The translations under genes and the position numbers were made by a program. This document shows positions 31,623 through 43,457 of a stretch of 64,000 bases of DNA, in pieces. This stretch comes from Macrothele yani (taxonomy: Eukaryota > Arthropoda > Arachnida > Araneae > Macrothelidae): the NCBI GenBank assembly GCA_039090855.1, contig CM077007.1, positions 20,633,515 to 20,697,514 on the forward strand, given 5' to 3'. Each line of letters opens with the position of its first letter. The stretch's first letter is position 1. Below the pieces are notes generated by a model that saw nothing but the letters and a program-made list of their open reading frames with translations, made no database searches and was not told the DNA's origin.

Positions 31623-32110
31623 CAGAGCGAAAAGCAACAGAATCCATTTTTGTTTGATCAGCAGTTTATCGGGTAAAATTGCCGTTTAAGGCAAATTTTC
31701 AAAATGGCAGAGCATTTTGGAAGTAGATTTGACATGAGAAGTTCATCAAGAATCTCGCACTTTCGGCCGCTAACTATAACTATTCAGCTGGGAAATGTAC
31801 GCAACTTCAATGGAAGGGGCACGTGATGGAAGGCATTTCAAACTTCTCTCAACATTCGCAACACAGAGTCAATAAACCGACAATTGTAAAAATGAGAGGG
31901 GAGTGGAGATAAGCAGCAGTAAGAAATACGTCTTTTCGAAGTTCTGACCTCAAACGCTCCCAATTTTATTCTGTCCCCACTGATTCTCTCGAAAAAAAGG
32001 ACGATGCTATTATATCGATGAATTAAAAAACTAGGGAACATATTATATCAGAACTGTATTCTTTAAAAATGTTACTTGAAATATATACAGTATATATATA
32101 TATATATTTA
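31623..32110. other. Spacer with TA-rich edge
   Basis: No genes seen. It ends in a short (TA)n run at 32088-32108, immediately before the Tc1 end, again consistent with TA targeting. Confidence 0.5.
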
Positions 32111-32422
32111 GGGGTTGGACAGAATAATGTAAACACCACGCTCAGAAACGTGACTTAATGCAGCTGCTTACGTCCCAGTACGCAAAGGTATCCACCACTT
32201 TTTGGTTGTAATAGCCTTGTTTAGAACCTCAAGGTCCTGTTTAAGTGCACTTCAGGTGTCTTGTTGCAAAATTTCTTTCAAGGTGACGACGAAATGAGTG
32301 ACCTAACGGACTTCGAAAGAGGGCTAATTGTTGGTGGCCGGCAAGTTGGTGCCTCCGTAATAACAGTCGCCAGGGTAGTGGGGTTATCGAGAGCTACTGT
32401 GTCTAGCGGCATGACAGCATAC

Positions 32423-33978
32423 CAGGGCTTGAGAAGAAAGGGCTAGCCCTTAGCGCTTCACCCCCTGAGACACGCCGCCGAGCTTGATGACGTAGCTGCG
32501 CTGGCCCTTCGGAAGCCAAGAGCCACGGGTAGCTGTGCTCTAAAGGAGCACCATAGGAAAGGAACTTTCAGTCAAAGTTCTTGCCGTATTTAACATATTG
32601 CAGTGTGTCATCTATTGCAATGCGCACTCAGTTATTAGAAATTGTGTTTTTCAAAAACAAAAGTTAAGGATTTTGGGTCCTAAAATCAGAAAAAATTGAT
32701 GTAATAGTATAAATGCGATAATTTTTTGAATGAACAATTTCTGTCATTAATGCTTTTTTGTAAAAAAGTATTTTGCTTACTATACTAACTATATTTTTCT
32801 GATTTCAAAAACTCAGTGTATCGTTCCTTTTTTTTTTTTTTTAGTAGTTCCCTAGAAAAGTTTAGTGGTTTGTTTACAACCTTTTTCTCTCTGTCACAAA
32901 AATTAGTTGTTTAAAACTTTTAAGACACAGAAAGTTCTTAAAAGTTTTAAACTACTTCTGCGGAATTCTTCAAACTCCGCAAAAGTAGTTCAAACACTCT
33001 GTTAATATATAAAGTAAAAATTATTTACTTACATTTTGCATCTGTCATGATTTCTGAAGGTCACTGAGTTTAAAAAGTGGTGAAAAAAAATTTATTTCAT
33101 GAATTAAAGGTATGTTCGTTATTGCACACACTGGAAAATGTTTTTTGTATTGTACAAAATGTAAAACTGTTTTCTTCATTGCCCAAATGAAAAAAAAAAC
33201 TTATGTTTTTTTCTTACTGCGTTTGCGTCAATTAATTTATTTCTTCCTTTTCTTCAGAACTTTCCTGCGCCGCACTAATAATGAATTTCTGTTCAGAAAA
33301 CGAATTCGAATAAATATTCGTATTCTGCAAAACCGACAAATAGCATCTTTGTTGGCAGATAAAAACCGTCTTTCTAGATCATTTATGAGTTTCCTAATAA
33401 CACTTTTCCCTTTTTTATAGGTCCTGTCGTGAACTGCGCAGAAATTTTTTTCAAACTGTTTAATAATATTATCCCAAGAACATGATGGTACTGTCAAACA
33501 GCCAGCAGATATTAGTCTTACCCAATTACATTGAGCAGAATTTGTTCCGGAAAAGTTTCTTGAAATAGTTCCTAAAGAAGGATCTTTATCGGAACCCGAC
33601 ACAGATCCTTTTTATAAACACGAAAGAACATGGGTAACAATGCCCTGTCCTTTCGTGTTTATATGCGTATTTCAGCACATGATGACATTTCGTTAAAAAA
33701 AAAACGGAAATAAAAATCAACACTCAGTATACAACTTAAGCAAAACACAACGTGAAACAAATGCTATATATATAAACCAAGAAAAGGCGCGGGCGTGCAA
33801 AACCATAACAGAGGAAAATTTGGACTTGTAGGGAAGTTTACAAATGAAGCTGAGGGAGCAGGCCAGCGCGATGACGTAGAAACAAGTCGCCAACCCGGTT
33901 TCCACCCACCCTTTCAGACACGGGTCGGCATTCAGTTCCTCAAAGGGACGGACTAGCCCCTTCCTCTGTAAAGCCATG
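32423..33978. mobile_element. hAT-type element inside Tc1, 8-bp TSD
   Basis: 1556 bp bounded by CAGGGCTTGAGAAGAAAGGG on the left and the reverse complement of CATGGCTTTACAGAGGAAGG on the right, imperfect inverted repeats continuing through GGCTAGCCC/GGCTAGTCC. CAGCATAC at 32415-32422 and 33979-33986 is a perfect 8-bp duplication, the hAT hallmark. It carries no recognisable hAT transposase. Confidence 0.9.
33237..33602 (-). CDS. Unrecognised ORF inside the hAT element
   Basis: 121 codons on the minus strand, rich in basic residues near the end: FCAVHDRTYKKGKSVIRKLI, LINDLERRFLSANKDAICRF and FIRIRFLNRNSLLVRRRKVL. The regular mix and the C-terminal basic tail look like the end of a transposon-encoded protein, but I cannot name a family. 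It may be a remnant of the element's transposase or of a captured gene. Confidence 0.35.
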   Translation of the reverse strand: MSGSDKDPSLGTISRNFSGTNSAQCNWVRLISAGCLTVPSCSWDNIIKQFEKNFCAVHDRTYKKGKSVIRKLINDLERRFLSANKDAICRFCRIRIFIRIRFLNRNSLLVRRRKVLKKRKK

Positions 33979-34330
33979 CAGCATACTGTGTTCGTGGTGA
34001 AACCTCGTCTGCAAACTACAAGAGCTGCCGGAAAACACTAATAGAGACAGGAGAGCATTGAAGAAGATTATTAACCGTAATAAGAAGACCACGGCGCCGA
34101 AAATTAGTGCTGCGCTCAATCTGCATCTCCAGACCCCAGTATCAACGAAAGCAGTGCGCAGGGAACTGCATAAACAAGATATTCATGGCACAGCTGCTAT
34201 TGCAAAACTTTTGATGACCCGGATTAATAATGCACAACGGCGACTTCAGTGGTGCCAAGAGCATGCAACGTGGAATACCGATGCATGGAAGCGTGTAATG
34301 TGGTCAAATGTATCCATATTCACATTCGGT

Positions 34331-34378
34331 GTTTTCCACACGTAACCACGCCGCAGAACATGTTTACGTGTGGAAAAC
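34331..34378. repeat. 15-bp inverted repeat within the Tc1 coding region
   Basis: GTTTTCCACACGTAA and its exact reverse complement are separated by 18 bases. Position in the catalytic-domain linker suggests coincidence or local gene conversion rather than a regulatory site. Confidence 0.7.
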
Positions 34379-34928
34379 GCCGTCAGAAGCGTACAACACA
34401 GACTGTCTCTCTTAACAGTGCAGCATGGTGGTAGTTCTGTCATGCTCTGGATCGTGGTTTTCAGCAGGTCTCCTGATCACCTTGAAAGGGCTGATCATTG
34501 GCAGCACGTATGAAACTTTTTGGCTGACCAAGTCTATCCAGTGGCTCAGGCATTGTTTCCTGCGGAGGATGCCGTCTATCAAGATGATAATGCCCCAATT
34601 CATAGAGCTCAGAATGTCCAATCATGGTTTGAGGAACATGAGGACGAACTTTAACACCTTCCTTGGCCTCTCCAATCACCAGACTTAAACATCATCGAGC
34701 CACTGTGGTCTGTGTTGGGAAACAGAGTAAGATCCTGGTGTCCTGGATCTCTCAAGGATCTGGAGCAGTTTCTGAATGAAGAATGGTGTAACATCCCACT
34801 AACCACCATCCAGGATTTGTATACGTCCATGCGAAGGAAGATTCAGGCGGTTTTGGATACCAAAGGTGGTCCAACCCCGTAAAACCTTCTTTTCCTAAGT
34901 GTTCACATTATTCTATCCCACCTCTGTA

Positions 34929-35262
34929 TTTATTCATGACCAACATTAGAATCGATGCAACCATCAATGTTATTATCTATAATCGATATAACCTGAAAAA
35001 AAACAAAAAACGGATAACTACACAGTAGAAAACATGTATTCAATTTTCTCTTATGTGACCGTCTGTAAATAAAGTATCCCTTGTATATATATATATAGAA
35101 TATACAAGAAAGTATCGCATTGTGTTTCACCCTTACTCTGTCACTGGTGTGTGGAGATAAGAGTACCACGTACCGCCCTTGAATTTCTAATATAAATACG
35201 TTATAACTTCAAAACTGCGTATCTTTTAACCTCATTATACAACATCTTAATAAAGTGCGATA
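34929..35262. other. Spacer, nothing recognised
   Basis: AT-rich, with a short TA run at about 35082-35095. No coding or RNA signature. Confidence 0.5.
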
Positions 35263-36343
35263 TCATCATCATTGTGAACCATTATTAATCCACTGCTGGA
35301 CGAAGATCTCCCCGAGTTTCTCCCACAAAGGTCTGTCTTGTGCCAGTCTTCTCCATGTTACTCCCGCATACTTTCGAATTTCATCCACCCATCTCCCATG
35401 TGGTCTCCTTCTGGGTCTTTTCCTGTCCCTTGGAATCCAATCTAAAATTTCAGCTGTCCATCGATGGTCTGTCCTTCTAGCAATATGTCCAGCCCATTGC
35501 CATTTCCGGGATTTTACTCCGATCATGATGTCTTCCACTCTTGTCATTTTTCTAATCCACGAGTTCCTCTTCTTATTTCTCCTGGTTACACCAAGCATGC
35601 ATCTTTCCACGCTACTTTGAGTTGTCTGCAGTCTTTTTATGTCTCTTTTAGTTAAGGTCCACGTCTCTGCACCATATACGTAAGCACTGGAAGGATGCAT
35701 TGATCAAACACTTTTCTTTTAAGACATAATGGTATATTGCACTTGAAAATTATACTGTTTCTTCCAAAAGCTCTCTAGGCAAGTTTTATACGCCAATTAA
35801 TTTCTTCATCAATGTGACCCTCACTTGATATCTGCTGTCCAAAGTAAATGTAGGTATTGATTATCTCCAACTTTTCCTCATCAATCGAAAAATCTTCATT
35901 TCTTGTAAAAACATTGTACATCACTTTTGTCTTCTGAAAGTTCATTTTTAATCCGACTTCTTTACTCTTGTCAGCAAGTTCTTGTATCATACTCTACAGC
36001 TCTGATGGGGTGGTTGCAAAAAATGACTGCGTCATCAGCAAAACGAAGGTGAGTTAGATAATCTCCATTAATCTTTATCCCTTTGTTTTCCCAGTTCAGT
36101 TTTTGAAAGATATTTTCCAATGTGGCATTAAAGAGCTTGGGAGATATAGCGTCACCTTGTCCCACTCCCTTTCCAATTTTTATGGGTCTATATTCTCAAA
36201 TAGCCTAATCTTTGCACTTGCATTTTCATAGATGTTATTAATAATATTAATGTATGCATCTTCAATACCGCAAGATTTCAAAGCCATTGTAACTGCTGGT
36301 GGTTTCACTGAATCAAAGGCCTTTTCATAATCGATAGAAGCCT
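35263..36343 (-). mobile_element. RTE LINE copy, 5'-truncated, decayed
   Basis: Minus strand. The 3' tail repeat (ATCATCATCATT on the plus strand) is at 35263-35275. Coding text runs up to FIDYEKAFDSVK near 36300-36343, with frame changes at about 35700-35790 and 35975-36000. Motifs seen: HLRFADDAVIF, LGVTRRNKKRNSWIRK and RPLWEKLGEIFVQQW. About 1.1 kb of the element remains. Confidence 0.9.
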
Positions 36344-36539
36344 TGCATATATATACATCTGAAAATAATTTTATAACTCCTGTTTAACAAATTACAACGT
36401 TTTAATATCGAAAAATTTTGGTGCATAGGAACACGTAATTATATAGCATTGTGGGTGCGACCGACGTTAACAAATTACATACTGTATAATACGTAAATCA
36501 CATACAAATTACATACTGTATAATACGTTAACAATAATT

Positions 36540-36860
36540 TTGGGTCTTCAGCTATGCAAGCCCATGCGCAGAAGGCTGTGATGAACTGTGTGCTGCGACA
36601 CATTTCCCTGATCACCACTGTTGTAGCTGCGGGTGATTTGTCGCACTGTGGCCTTGCGTTACTGTGAACAATGCGCGACAGTCTGCGCTTCCCTCTGGCA
36701 TCAATGAGCTGCGGACGATACACGGCTGGACGACGGTCCGTCGTTTGGCCATCTGTGCACCAAGCCGAGGTAGGGACATCCAACGACAACCATTCACTGT
36801 CACCCTCGTCGAAGCTGTGACAACCAACTCTGGTACCAGTACACAAGTGAGGTGAAGTCT
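36540..36860 (-). pseudogene. Tc1-like transposase N-terminal fragment
   Basis: Minus-strand text RPQLIDARGKRRLSRIVHSN then VIREMCRSTQ resembles the second DNA-binding part of Tc1 transposases (the GQRRL-x-RIV motif). Only about 100 residues remain, with no catalytic motifs. Confidence 0.6.
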
Positions 36861-37164
36861 TCCCAATCCATCATCGTTCTTTATAATACAAATAACAAGT
36901 ATGAGAAAAGAAATGCACTTTGAAACTTATGTTACATCCTAAAAACCTGTGACGTATATTTCTAAATCAACCCTCCTTTTTTATTTTATTTTTATGTAAA
37001 TTGTTTTACTTTGTTATATTTTCTTTCTAAACAGCACATCAGAACCTTCAAGTTTCTTTTAACCTTTTGGCAACGGTTGACGGTCGGTCAGAGTGTAAAT
37101 AAAAGTGTGATACGAGATTTGTTTCGTGTTGGACTGCATGTGTTATTTCCCATGTTACGAGTGT
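36861..37164. other. Spacer, nothing recognised
   Basis: AT-rich with no gene-like features. It ends at the TSD of the next SINE (CATGTTACGAGTGT). Confidence 0.5.
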
Positions 37165-37371
37165 TTGTTTGATTGGAAGTTTAACGACCACCGTGAGCAA
37201 CTCAATGGGTTATAAGCAGTCGCCCGTCCCTAATTTAGGGTCACTGGCTCCAGGGATGAGAGAGAGCCGGTGCCGTAAGACAAACACAACATCCATGCCT
37301 CACGGAATTCGAACCCGGACCCCTTTCGAACGAATGATCAGAGGCCATCGCTTTGATCACTGCGCCACCAT
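37165..37371 (-). mobile_element. SINE-1 copy with 14-bp TSD, minus strand
   Basis: Near-complete copy; a 14-base duplication CATGTTACGAGTGT at 37151-37164 and 37372-37385 is exact. The T-rich end is short and mixed with G, and the first bases of the head are missing. Confidence 0.9.
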
Positions 37372-37385
37372 CATGTTACGAGTGT

Positions 37386-39779
37386 GTTACCAGTGTGACG
37401 AATGTTAAAGTTCATGAGTGCTAGTTCCGTTTTAAGTGTCTGGTGAAACGAGCCGCAAATAAAAGTGCTGTCAACGAATACTTAGTATTCTTCGTGGCTA
37501 CGTACTTTGTCTTTTGACCGTTAGGCAGTCATTATAGTGATTGTTTTGTTGTTGTAGTGACTTTCAGTTTACGAAGCTTATACTTTCCTAACATACTGCT
37601 TACAACTGTTCGCAGTTCAGATATTTGACATTTCAGTACGAATCACAGTTACGCTGGGTGAGCTTGTGAAACTGCAATATTTGAAGCAGTTGAAGTTCAT
37701 TATGTTTGCGACCCAGGTTGCTACTGTTCGGTGCAATATTTCTGCCATCGACCTTTGCTTTTTCAGAGATAAAAAGTACCATAACAGCGAAGCATTGTCG
37801 CAGGATGTTGAAACGTTTTTAACTCTTGTATTACGCGAATCGAATCAAAAAGACATGTGGTTACCACAAGATGGTACACATCACGAACGAAGGGCAAATT
37901 AAATTCCCAGATTTTGAGAAAACTTGTGCAAAAATCATCCTTGCTCTGAAATTCTTTGAACACTTAAATAGGAAATGTATTTCATAATTTCGCTCTCGTA
38001 CGCAGTACATACAAGAGTTTTATAAAGCAAACTTTTATAAGCAAACTAATTAAGTTTGAGACATTTGCCAAAGTGCCAGACAGTTATTCAGTCGGACACT
38101 TAACTTTGTGAAATCAGTCAAGTCAAACAAAGTTATCAGATTTTTTTTTTTTTTTTTTTTTGTGAATGTTTTACAAACAGTTGGGATGTTAAAATATAAA
38201 AAAAGAACAATTTGGGAGTTGAAATTTGAATAGGAAGGGGTAGAGAACAGTTTCATTATCCTCACTAAAAAATACAAAAACAACGCAAACATAGATGTAT
38301 TTTAGTGTTATTGAAAAGAATATATGTCCAGTACTTTATCTGTCTTTTCTATTCTTACAACACATACGCCTTATTAATACTATTTTACAACAATATCAGT
38401 GACGAATTTTGCATTTGGAGGACCCAACCTAATTTTCAGCTCACCCCTTTCCTTTAAAAATTAAAAAAAATTTCAGGATGTTAAACTACATAAATTTAAG
38501 AATATTAACTAAATGCATAATTTACAAAAACGCATGCATGCAAGAAATCACATATTCGTGTAATAGAAACAAAATTCAAATAGTATAACTGTGCTAGTGA
38601 TCCGAATTTCTTGGCGTAGAATAGAAATCAAAGTTTCCAAGCTTTCGCACATCAACCAGATGGCTTTTTCAAGGAAGTAGACAACAAATTGTTGTCTACC
38701 AAACTGCTGTCTATTATTTGGAGTACAGTTGGTGTACAGTTTTTATTTATTAATTAGAAAGAAATATATTTTGCATCCCATTTAGTACATATATTATTAA
38801 ATAGTAAGCAATAAATCCGTACAAAAACAGATTCGTTTTTGTTTTGAACAAAAATAAGTGAAATATCTCAGTTATGTGGGTAAACATTTGCATGTAAAAA
38901 TCATACTAAAGTACAACCTTTTTCTCGCTTTTAGTTTAGCGATTTATCAATAATAGATTCATAATCTGATGATTGAACTTCATTTTTTGTAAATACACAT
39001 GAGTGAGAAGTCGATTAAATGCGAATGACTTAATGAATTGCTTAGATAATTTTTAACCCGTTTTAGTACCGAAATGAACCTTCACCGCGTTTACAAACAG
39101 GTACTGTTAAAAACATTTAAATATCTCTCTTTCAAATATTTTCTTTTCTTTTTTACGAGGATTTAGTGAACTGCAAAGCTGAATGCCCGCAGCCCTCAGA
39201 GATACTCTCTTACTAGCTTTGGTTTAAAATTTTTGCTTAAATCCGTTTAAGCTTTCATCAACGTAACTAACTGCACTACTAATAATGCTCACTAGACGCT
39301 AAACGCAGCTTCGCTCACAGCGCTCGAAACTATTACCTACTACGAAAATAACATCATGTAATACAACAGAATTTGTTTTTATCATCGCTATTACTAATTT
39401 ATATTTTATCATTTAACAAAACGTTGAAAATGAGAAAAAAAATCTAGTTTTCTGTTTGTTTTCGGGTCTCTGCAATATTGAGGTCGCAAGCACGCGCTAG
39501 CCTGTGCGGTGATTCGCTACTGCGTAATGTGCGTATTTTTTAGCACGTCTTTTGTAAGAAAATCACGTGCTTTTATAGTATCATGACACCATTTCTCTGC
39601 AACTATTACACCGATTTGAAAAATTATTTGTGCATTAGAAAGCTTGAAGTATGAGAACGATGGTCCTGGTTCTTAGGATCGATACATTTTATTCCGTATC
39701 ATTTTGAATATCCGATTGAAAAACAAAATTTTTCCATTCGATGCAATTTATAACTAAGACTATTTTGGGTATAGTTTCT
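37386..39779. other. 2.4 kb of AT-rich DNA without recognisable genes
   Basis: An open frame at 37666-37902 (78 codons, including ATVRCNISAIDLCFF) has no recognisable motif and no clear splice context. A poly-T run lies at 38141-38161. A short hairpin-like run near 38675-38705 (ACAACAAATTGTTGTC) is noted. Otherwise nothing. Confidence 0.5.
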
Positions 39780-40545
39780 TTTTCAAGTAATGCATAGATT
39801 TTCCGCTAGGGGGCATAAAGGTATTTGGTGGTTTCTCCAATATCTCTCCTAAAAATCTTATTTGAAAAATTCTTTCTGCACTCCTGGAAACTCGAATTAA
39901 AAAATTATTTCGTGGACCGATACCGCTGACCTTGAAAACCCTTTTGAGAATACCCGCTGCTTAAAATAATGCCTAGCTTTTTCCCTAGGGGGAGTAGATG
40001 TATATCTTCAGTTTGTCGATATATCTGCTTCTAAGAGTCTGATTTTTAAAAATCCCTACTTTTCCGGAGAGCGTTTCTCGTGCGAAATGTTTTGTACATA
40101 ATTTCAGATTTTTTTTTTTTTCGTAAAGCGTAAGTGTGCCATTAAGTTCACGCTTCCTTTTACCTCATATTTGAAGTAATATTTGCGGGAACAAAAATAC
40201 GATTGAAAAAATTCCTTTTCGGCCAGATGTTACTAACTATAAGGATATTTCCTGAGCATTTCCTTCCTAAAACAATGCACAATTTTCCCGCTAGGGGCAC
40301 AAGTGTTTAATATATTTTCTCGATATCTCTGCTCCTAAATGACCGATTTAAAAAAATCTTTTAACATCGGATACCTTTTACTTTGTGGAACACTTTGCTT
40401 GTACTTGTGGAGTTTTTTGTAGTTCGCCATTTTGTCGCTAGGTGGTGCTTGTGCACTTCGGTTCGCAGATGTATCTCCGCTTCTAAAACCATACTGAAAA
40501 TTTTCTGTATTTACTCTGTCATTCGCTACAATAAAGAAGAGGAAC
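39780..40545. repeat. Degenerate ~150-200 bp repeats with CCGCTAGGKGGC core
   Basis: The motif TTCCGCTAGGGGGCATAAAG at about 39798 recurs in diverged form at about 39975, 40285 and 40435. It is followed each time by ATATCTCTGCTCCTAAA-like text and a run resembling TTTGAAAATTCTTT. Related units occur at 56515-56760 and 57585-57670. The core resembles the CTCF consensus (CCASYAGRKGGCRS). The origin of the repeat is unknown. Confidence 0.55.
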
Positions 40546-40791
40546 ACTTAATGGTGTAGTGGGGCCGAAATGTTCCGGAACGGCGTTTCGGTACTTTTTT
40601 CTAGCCGGGCACGCATTGCTGTAAACCCTATACAGCATAATTTGTTTTATTTTTAAAACACGAATGTCCTGTAATTCTTTTTCAATAAAAAAAAGCGCAA
40701 CAAAAAGAAAAATGCACAGTTTGTGGAATTAACGTCCCATGTTTGTTTGAAGGTAGAGTTAGTCTGTAAATTCATTCTCACTTGTCAGTCC

Positions 40792-41626
40792 TGTTACGGA
40801 GATTTAATACAAGAATGTTTAGGCAAAAATATTAAATCTCATTCCCAACTTTTATTTCGCTTTCGTGCTCCATTTCCTTTGTTTCCACGATGCGTGAGAA
40901 ACTTTTAGCTTCGTCACCCCAGTCAAAAAATTTCAGAGAATACGGATTGTTTAGAGACACCAGGCTGTAGTATCTTAAAAGCATCTCAGGGTCTGGGCCT
41001 TTGTATTTCGTAGACCCATTGGCACTGCCGAGCTTATTTTGGCGCTTTTACCTTTTTCATTTCAAAGTAGCCGACTGGAAGGCGCAAGCCCTTTTAATTT
41101 CAACCTTGAAGTTTTGTGAAACCGACGCAGGCGATCCAGAACAGCAGTGGAAGGAAGTGGGTGAGTTTGCGTAGGAACAAGGGAGTAGCTAAGACACTCA
41201 ACGCGGGTTTTTGGGGGCGAGGAGTCGCAAGACAAGAGGCAGGAGCGTCTAAGGTGCTTCGGCTCAGGACATCTTAAGTTAGCCGGGGAATTCGAGCTTT
41301 TTGCCTGCATTTTTCGGAAGGAGACGAAGGAATTAACCGAGAGAAATAACGTAACATAAGCTATTTCGAGTGAGAAGGATTGTTTTACAGGAATAGCTAA
41401 TGACAACCTTCTGCGATTAAGTAAAGAAAATAATAAAGTGCTTTAAGAGATCTAAAAGGATTACATTAACATTATTGCTCATAGTTATTATTATCTTCAA
41501 CCACGTAGGACTGCGCTCGTTATTAACAAAGAGTGTGCTAAGGTCATGCACCAACAAGTTAATAAACCTCCTATTATTATTATAATTTTTACTACGTTAA
41601 CCAGGGAAGAACAAACCAAGTTAACA
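40792..41626 (+). mobile_element. Solo LTR related to LTR family 2, TSD GTCC
   Basis: 835 bp, starts TGTTACGG, ends AAGTTAACA, flanked by GTCC at 40788-40791 and 41627-41630. Start, end, length and several internal blocks (CAACTTTTATTTCGC, GCGTGAGAAA, TTATTATCTTCAACCA) match family 2, but identity is clearly lower than among the other copies. It represents a diverged subfamily. Open frames inside it are not genes. Confidence 0.85.
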
Positions 41627-41724
41627 GTCCCAAATGGTGAAATCTTGTTTGAATGCCAAAATATGTGAATCCGGAAGTTTGATTTCGACCAATCACTATA
41701 TTTTCTTATACTATACTATAATAT

Positions 41725-42360
41725 CATCATCATCATCATTGTCAACCTTTATCAATCCACTGCTGGACGAAGACCTCTGCGAGCCTCTTCCACAACGGTC
41801 CGTCTTGTGCCAGTCTCCTCCATGTTACTCCCGCATACTTTCGAATTTCATCCACCCATCTTCCATGTGGTCTTCTTCTGGGTCTTTTCCTGTCCCTTGG
41901 AATCCAATCTAAAATTTCGACTGTCCATCGATGGTCTGTCCTTCTGGCAGTAGGTCAAGCCCATTGCTATTTCAGGGATTTTACTCTAATCATGATGTCT
42001 TCCACTCTTGTCATTTTTCGGATCCACGAGTTCCTCTTCTTATCTCCCCTGGTTACACCAAGCATGCATCTCTCCATGCTGCTTTGAGTTGTCTGCAGTC
42101 TTTGTATGTCTCTTTTAGTTAAGGTCCACGTCTCTGCACCATATACGTAAGCACTGGAAGGATGCATTGATCTAACACTTTTCTTTTAAGACATAATGGC
42201 ATATTGCTCTTCAAAATTATGCTGTTTCTTCCAAAAGCTCTCTAGGCAAGTTTTGTATGCCGATTAATTTCTTCATCAATGTGACCCTCATTTGGTATCT
42301 ACTGTCCAAGATAAATGTACGCGTCTGTTATCTCCAGCTTTTCTCCATCAATCGATAAAT
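41725..42360 (-). mobile_element. RTE LINE copy, strongly 5'-truncated
   Basis: Minus strand, 3' tail repeat at 41725-41738 (ATCATCATCATC on the plus strand). Coding text includes YGAETWTLTKRDIQRLQ and MERCMLGVTRGDKKRNSWI. It breaks off near the text for LSIDGEKLEI at 42360. Confidence 0.9.
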
Positions 42361-42692
42361 ATAAGAAAGTAAAAATTTGAGAGGCGTAATGGAGGAGGGA
42401 AGGGTAATTCTTCCGTGATGGGTACGGTTCGAAGCTGTAAAGGTACCGCGCGTTCCTGTACTTTTTCACTTAGCACTACACCACAAGGAACAACACTATT
42501 CAAGAAAAAGGACTTGATATTTTTCCAGGAGGCGTAAATGTCAAGTCCCTTTTCTTTGTATCTCTGCTTCCAAGAGAGCTATTTTGAAAATTCTTTTTCC
42601 TTAGCATTTGAAAATTCTTTTTCCTCAACTTTTGTTGTAAAAAACACTTTTTGCATGTTTTCTTCTTCTCTATTATTCGAAATTGCTCCGCT
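42361..42692. other. Spacer, nothing recognised
   Basis: Includes TTCTTCCGTGATGGGTACGG at 42407, similar to the variable arm of the SINE-1 at 42693, which may be a small SINE fragment. Otherwise nothing is supported. Confidence 0.4.
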
Positions 42693-42897
42693 AGGCCGCC
42701 CCGCTGGCGCAGTTGTCTAAACGATGGCTTCTGACCATTCTTCCATGATGGGTACGGGTTCGAATCCTCGTGAGACATCGATGCTGTGTTTGTCTTACGG
42801 CACTGACTCTCACTTCCCTGAAACCAGTGGCTCTAAATTAGAAACGAGTGACTACGTATAGCCCACCGAGTTGCGCACAGTGGTCGTTAAATCCCCA
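42693..42897 (+). mobile_element. SINE-1 copy, diverged
   Basis: Head GCCGCCCCGCTGGCGCAG, B-box GGGTTCGAATCC, body to GTGGTCGTTAAATCCCCAAA. Several substitutions and no clean A tail. Confidence 0.85.
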
Positions 42898-43114
42898 AAC
42901 GGAAAAACCATATGTCCTTGCAAGTTCTCTGTTGTTGTAACGCAATTTATAAATACGTTACATATAGTGCTTAAGCTACCGCTCGTATTTTCGCCAAATC
43001 GCGATGAAGACGGTAATTTTGCGACAAAAAGTCTCCACTGAATTGCCGAAAAGCGAATGTTTTCCTTCTTCTTTTCTTTCGTCATCCAGCTCACCCCTGC
43101 TTCGTATTGCGTTG

Positions 43115-43213
43115 TTTTCCCGTCCCTGGAACCAGTGACCCTAAATCATGGACGGGCGACTGCTTATAGCCCATTGACTTTCTTACGGTGGTCGTTAAAC
43201 CTTCAATAAGAAA
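43115..43213 (+). mobile_element. SINE-1 3' fragment
   Basis: Only the end of the body is present: CCCGTCCCTGGAACCAGTGA through GGTGGTCGTTAAACCTTCAA. Truncated at the 5' side. Confidence 0.8.
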
Positions 43214-43283
43214 AGAAAATGTTTAGGTAGGGGATGTAAAGTTATATCATGTTTTCTTCCATATTACTTCTTCTAACTATTCG

Positions 43284-43457
43284 TGCCACCCCGGTGACTC
43301 AGTGGTCTAAGCGATGGCTTCTGATCATTAGTCCGAGATGTGTTCGGGCTCGAATCCCGGTGAGGCGTGGACGCTGTGTTTGTCTTACGGCGCTGGCTCT
43401 CTCCCTTCCCTGGAACCGGTGGCCTTAAATTGAAGACGGGGACAGCTTATAGCCCAC
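43284..43457 (+). mobile_element. SINE-1, 5' part of a copy split by another SINE
   Basis: Head CCACCCCGGTGACTCAGTGG and body up to GCTTATAGCCCAC. The remainder of the body resumes at 43776 with CTTATAGCCCACTGAGTTGC and ends at about 43820. The repeated CTTATAGCCCAC (43446-43457, 43776-43787) is the TSD of the intervening SINE-2. Confidence 0.9.

Larger units (their letters stand above)
32261..34882 (+). pseudogene. Tc1-like transposase, interrupted (Tc1-b)
   Basis: First part (to 32422): MSDLTDFERGLIVGGRQVGA and VVGLSRATVSSGMTAY, the first helix-turn-helix. After the insert it resumes with GETSSANYKSCRK, then KKIINRNKKTTAPKISAAL and PVSTKAVRRELHKQDIHG, then WKRVMWSNVSIFTFG where the first catalytic Asp has become Asn. 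After frameshifts come GGSSVML, VYQDDNAPIHRAQNVQSWF and SPDLNIIEPLWSVLGNRV, ending TKGGPTP and a stop. Inactive because of the insert, the lost Asp and the frameshifts. Confidence 0.85.
32111..34926 (+). mobile_element. Tc1-like transposon (family Tc1-b) split by a hAT element
   Basis: Terminal inverted repeats GGGGTTGGACAGAATAATGT on the left and the reverse complement of GAGGTGGGATAGAATAATGT on the right agree over about 25 bases. TA follows the right end. Without the inserted hAT (32423-33978 plus one TSD) it is about 1.25 kb. Confidence 0.9.

Noticed and set aside
37666..37902. 78-codon ORF as an exon
   Set aside because: No motif, no convincing splice sites, and a lone ORF of this length in AT-rich DNA is expected by chance.
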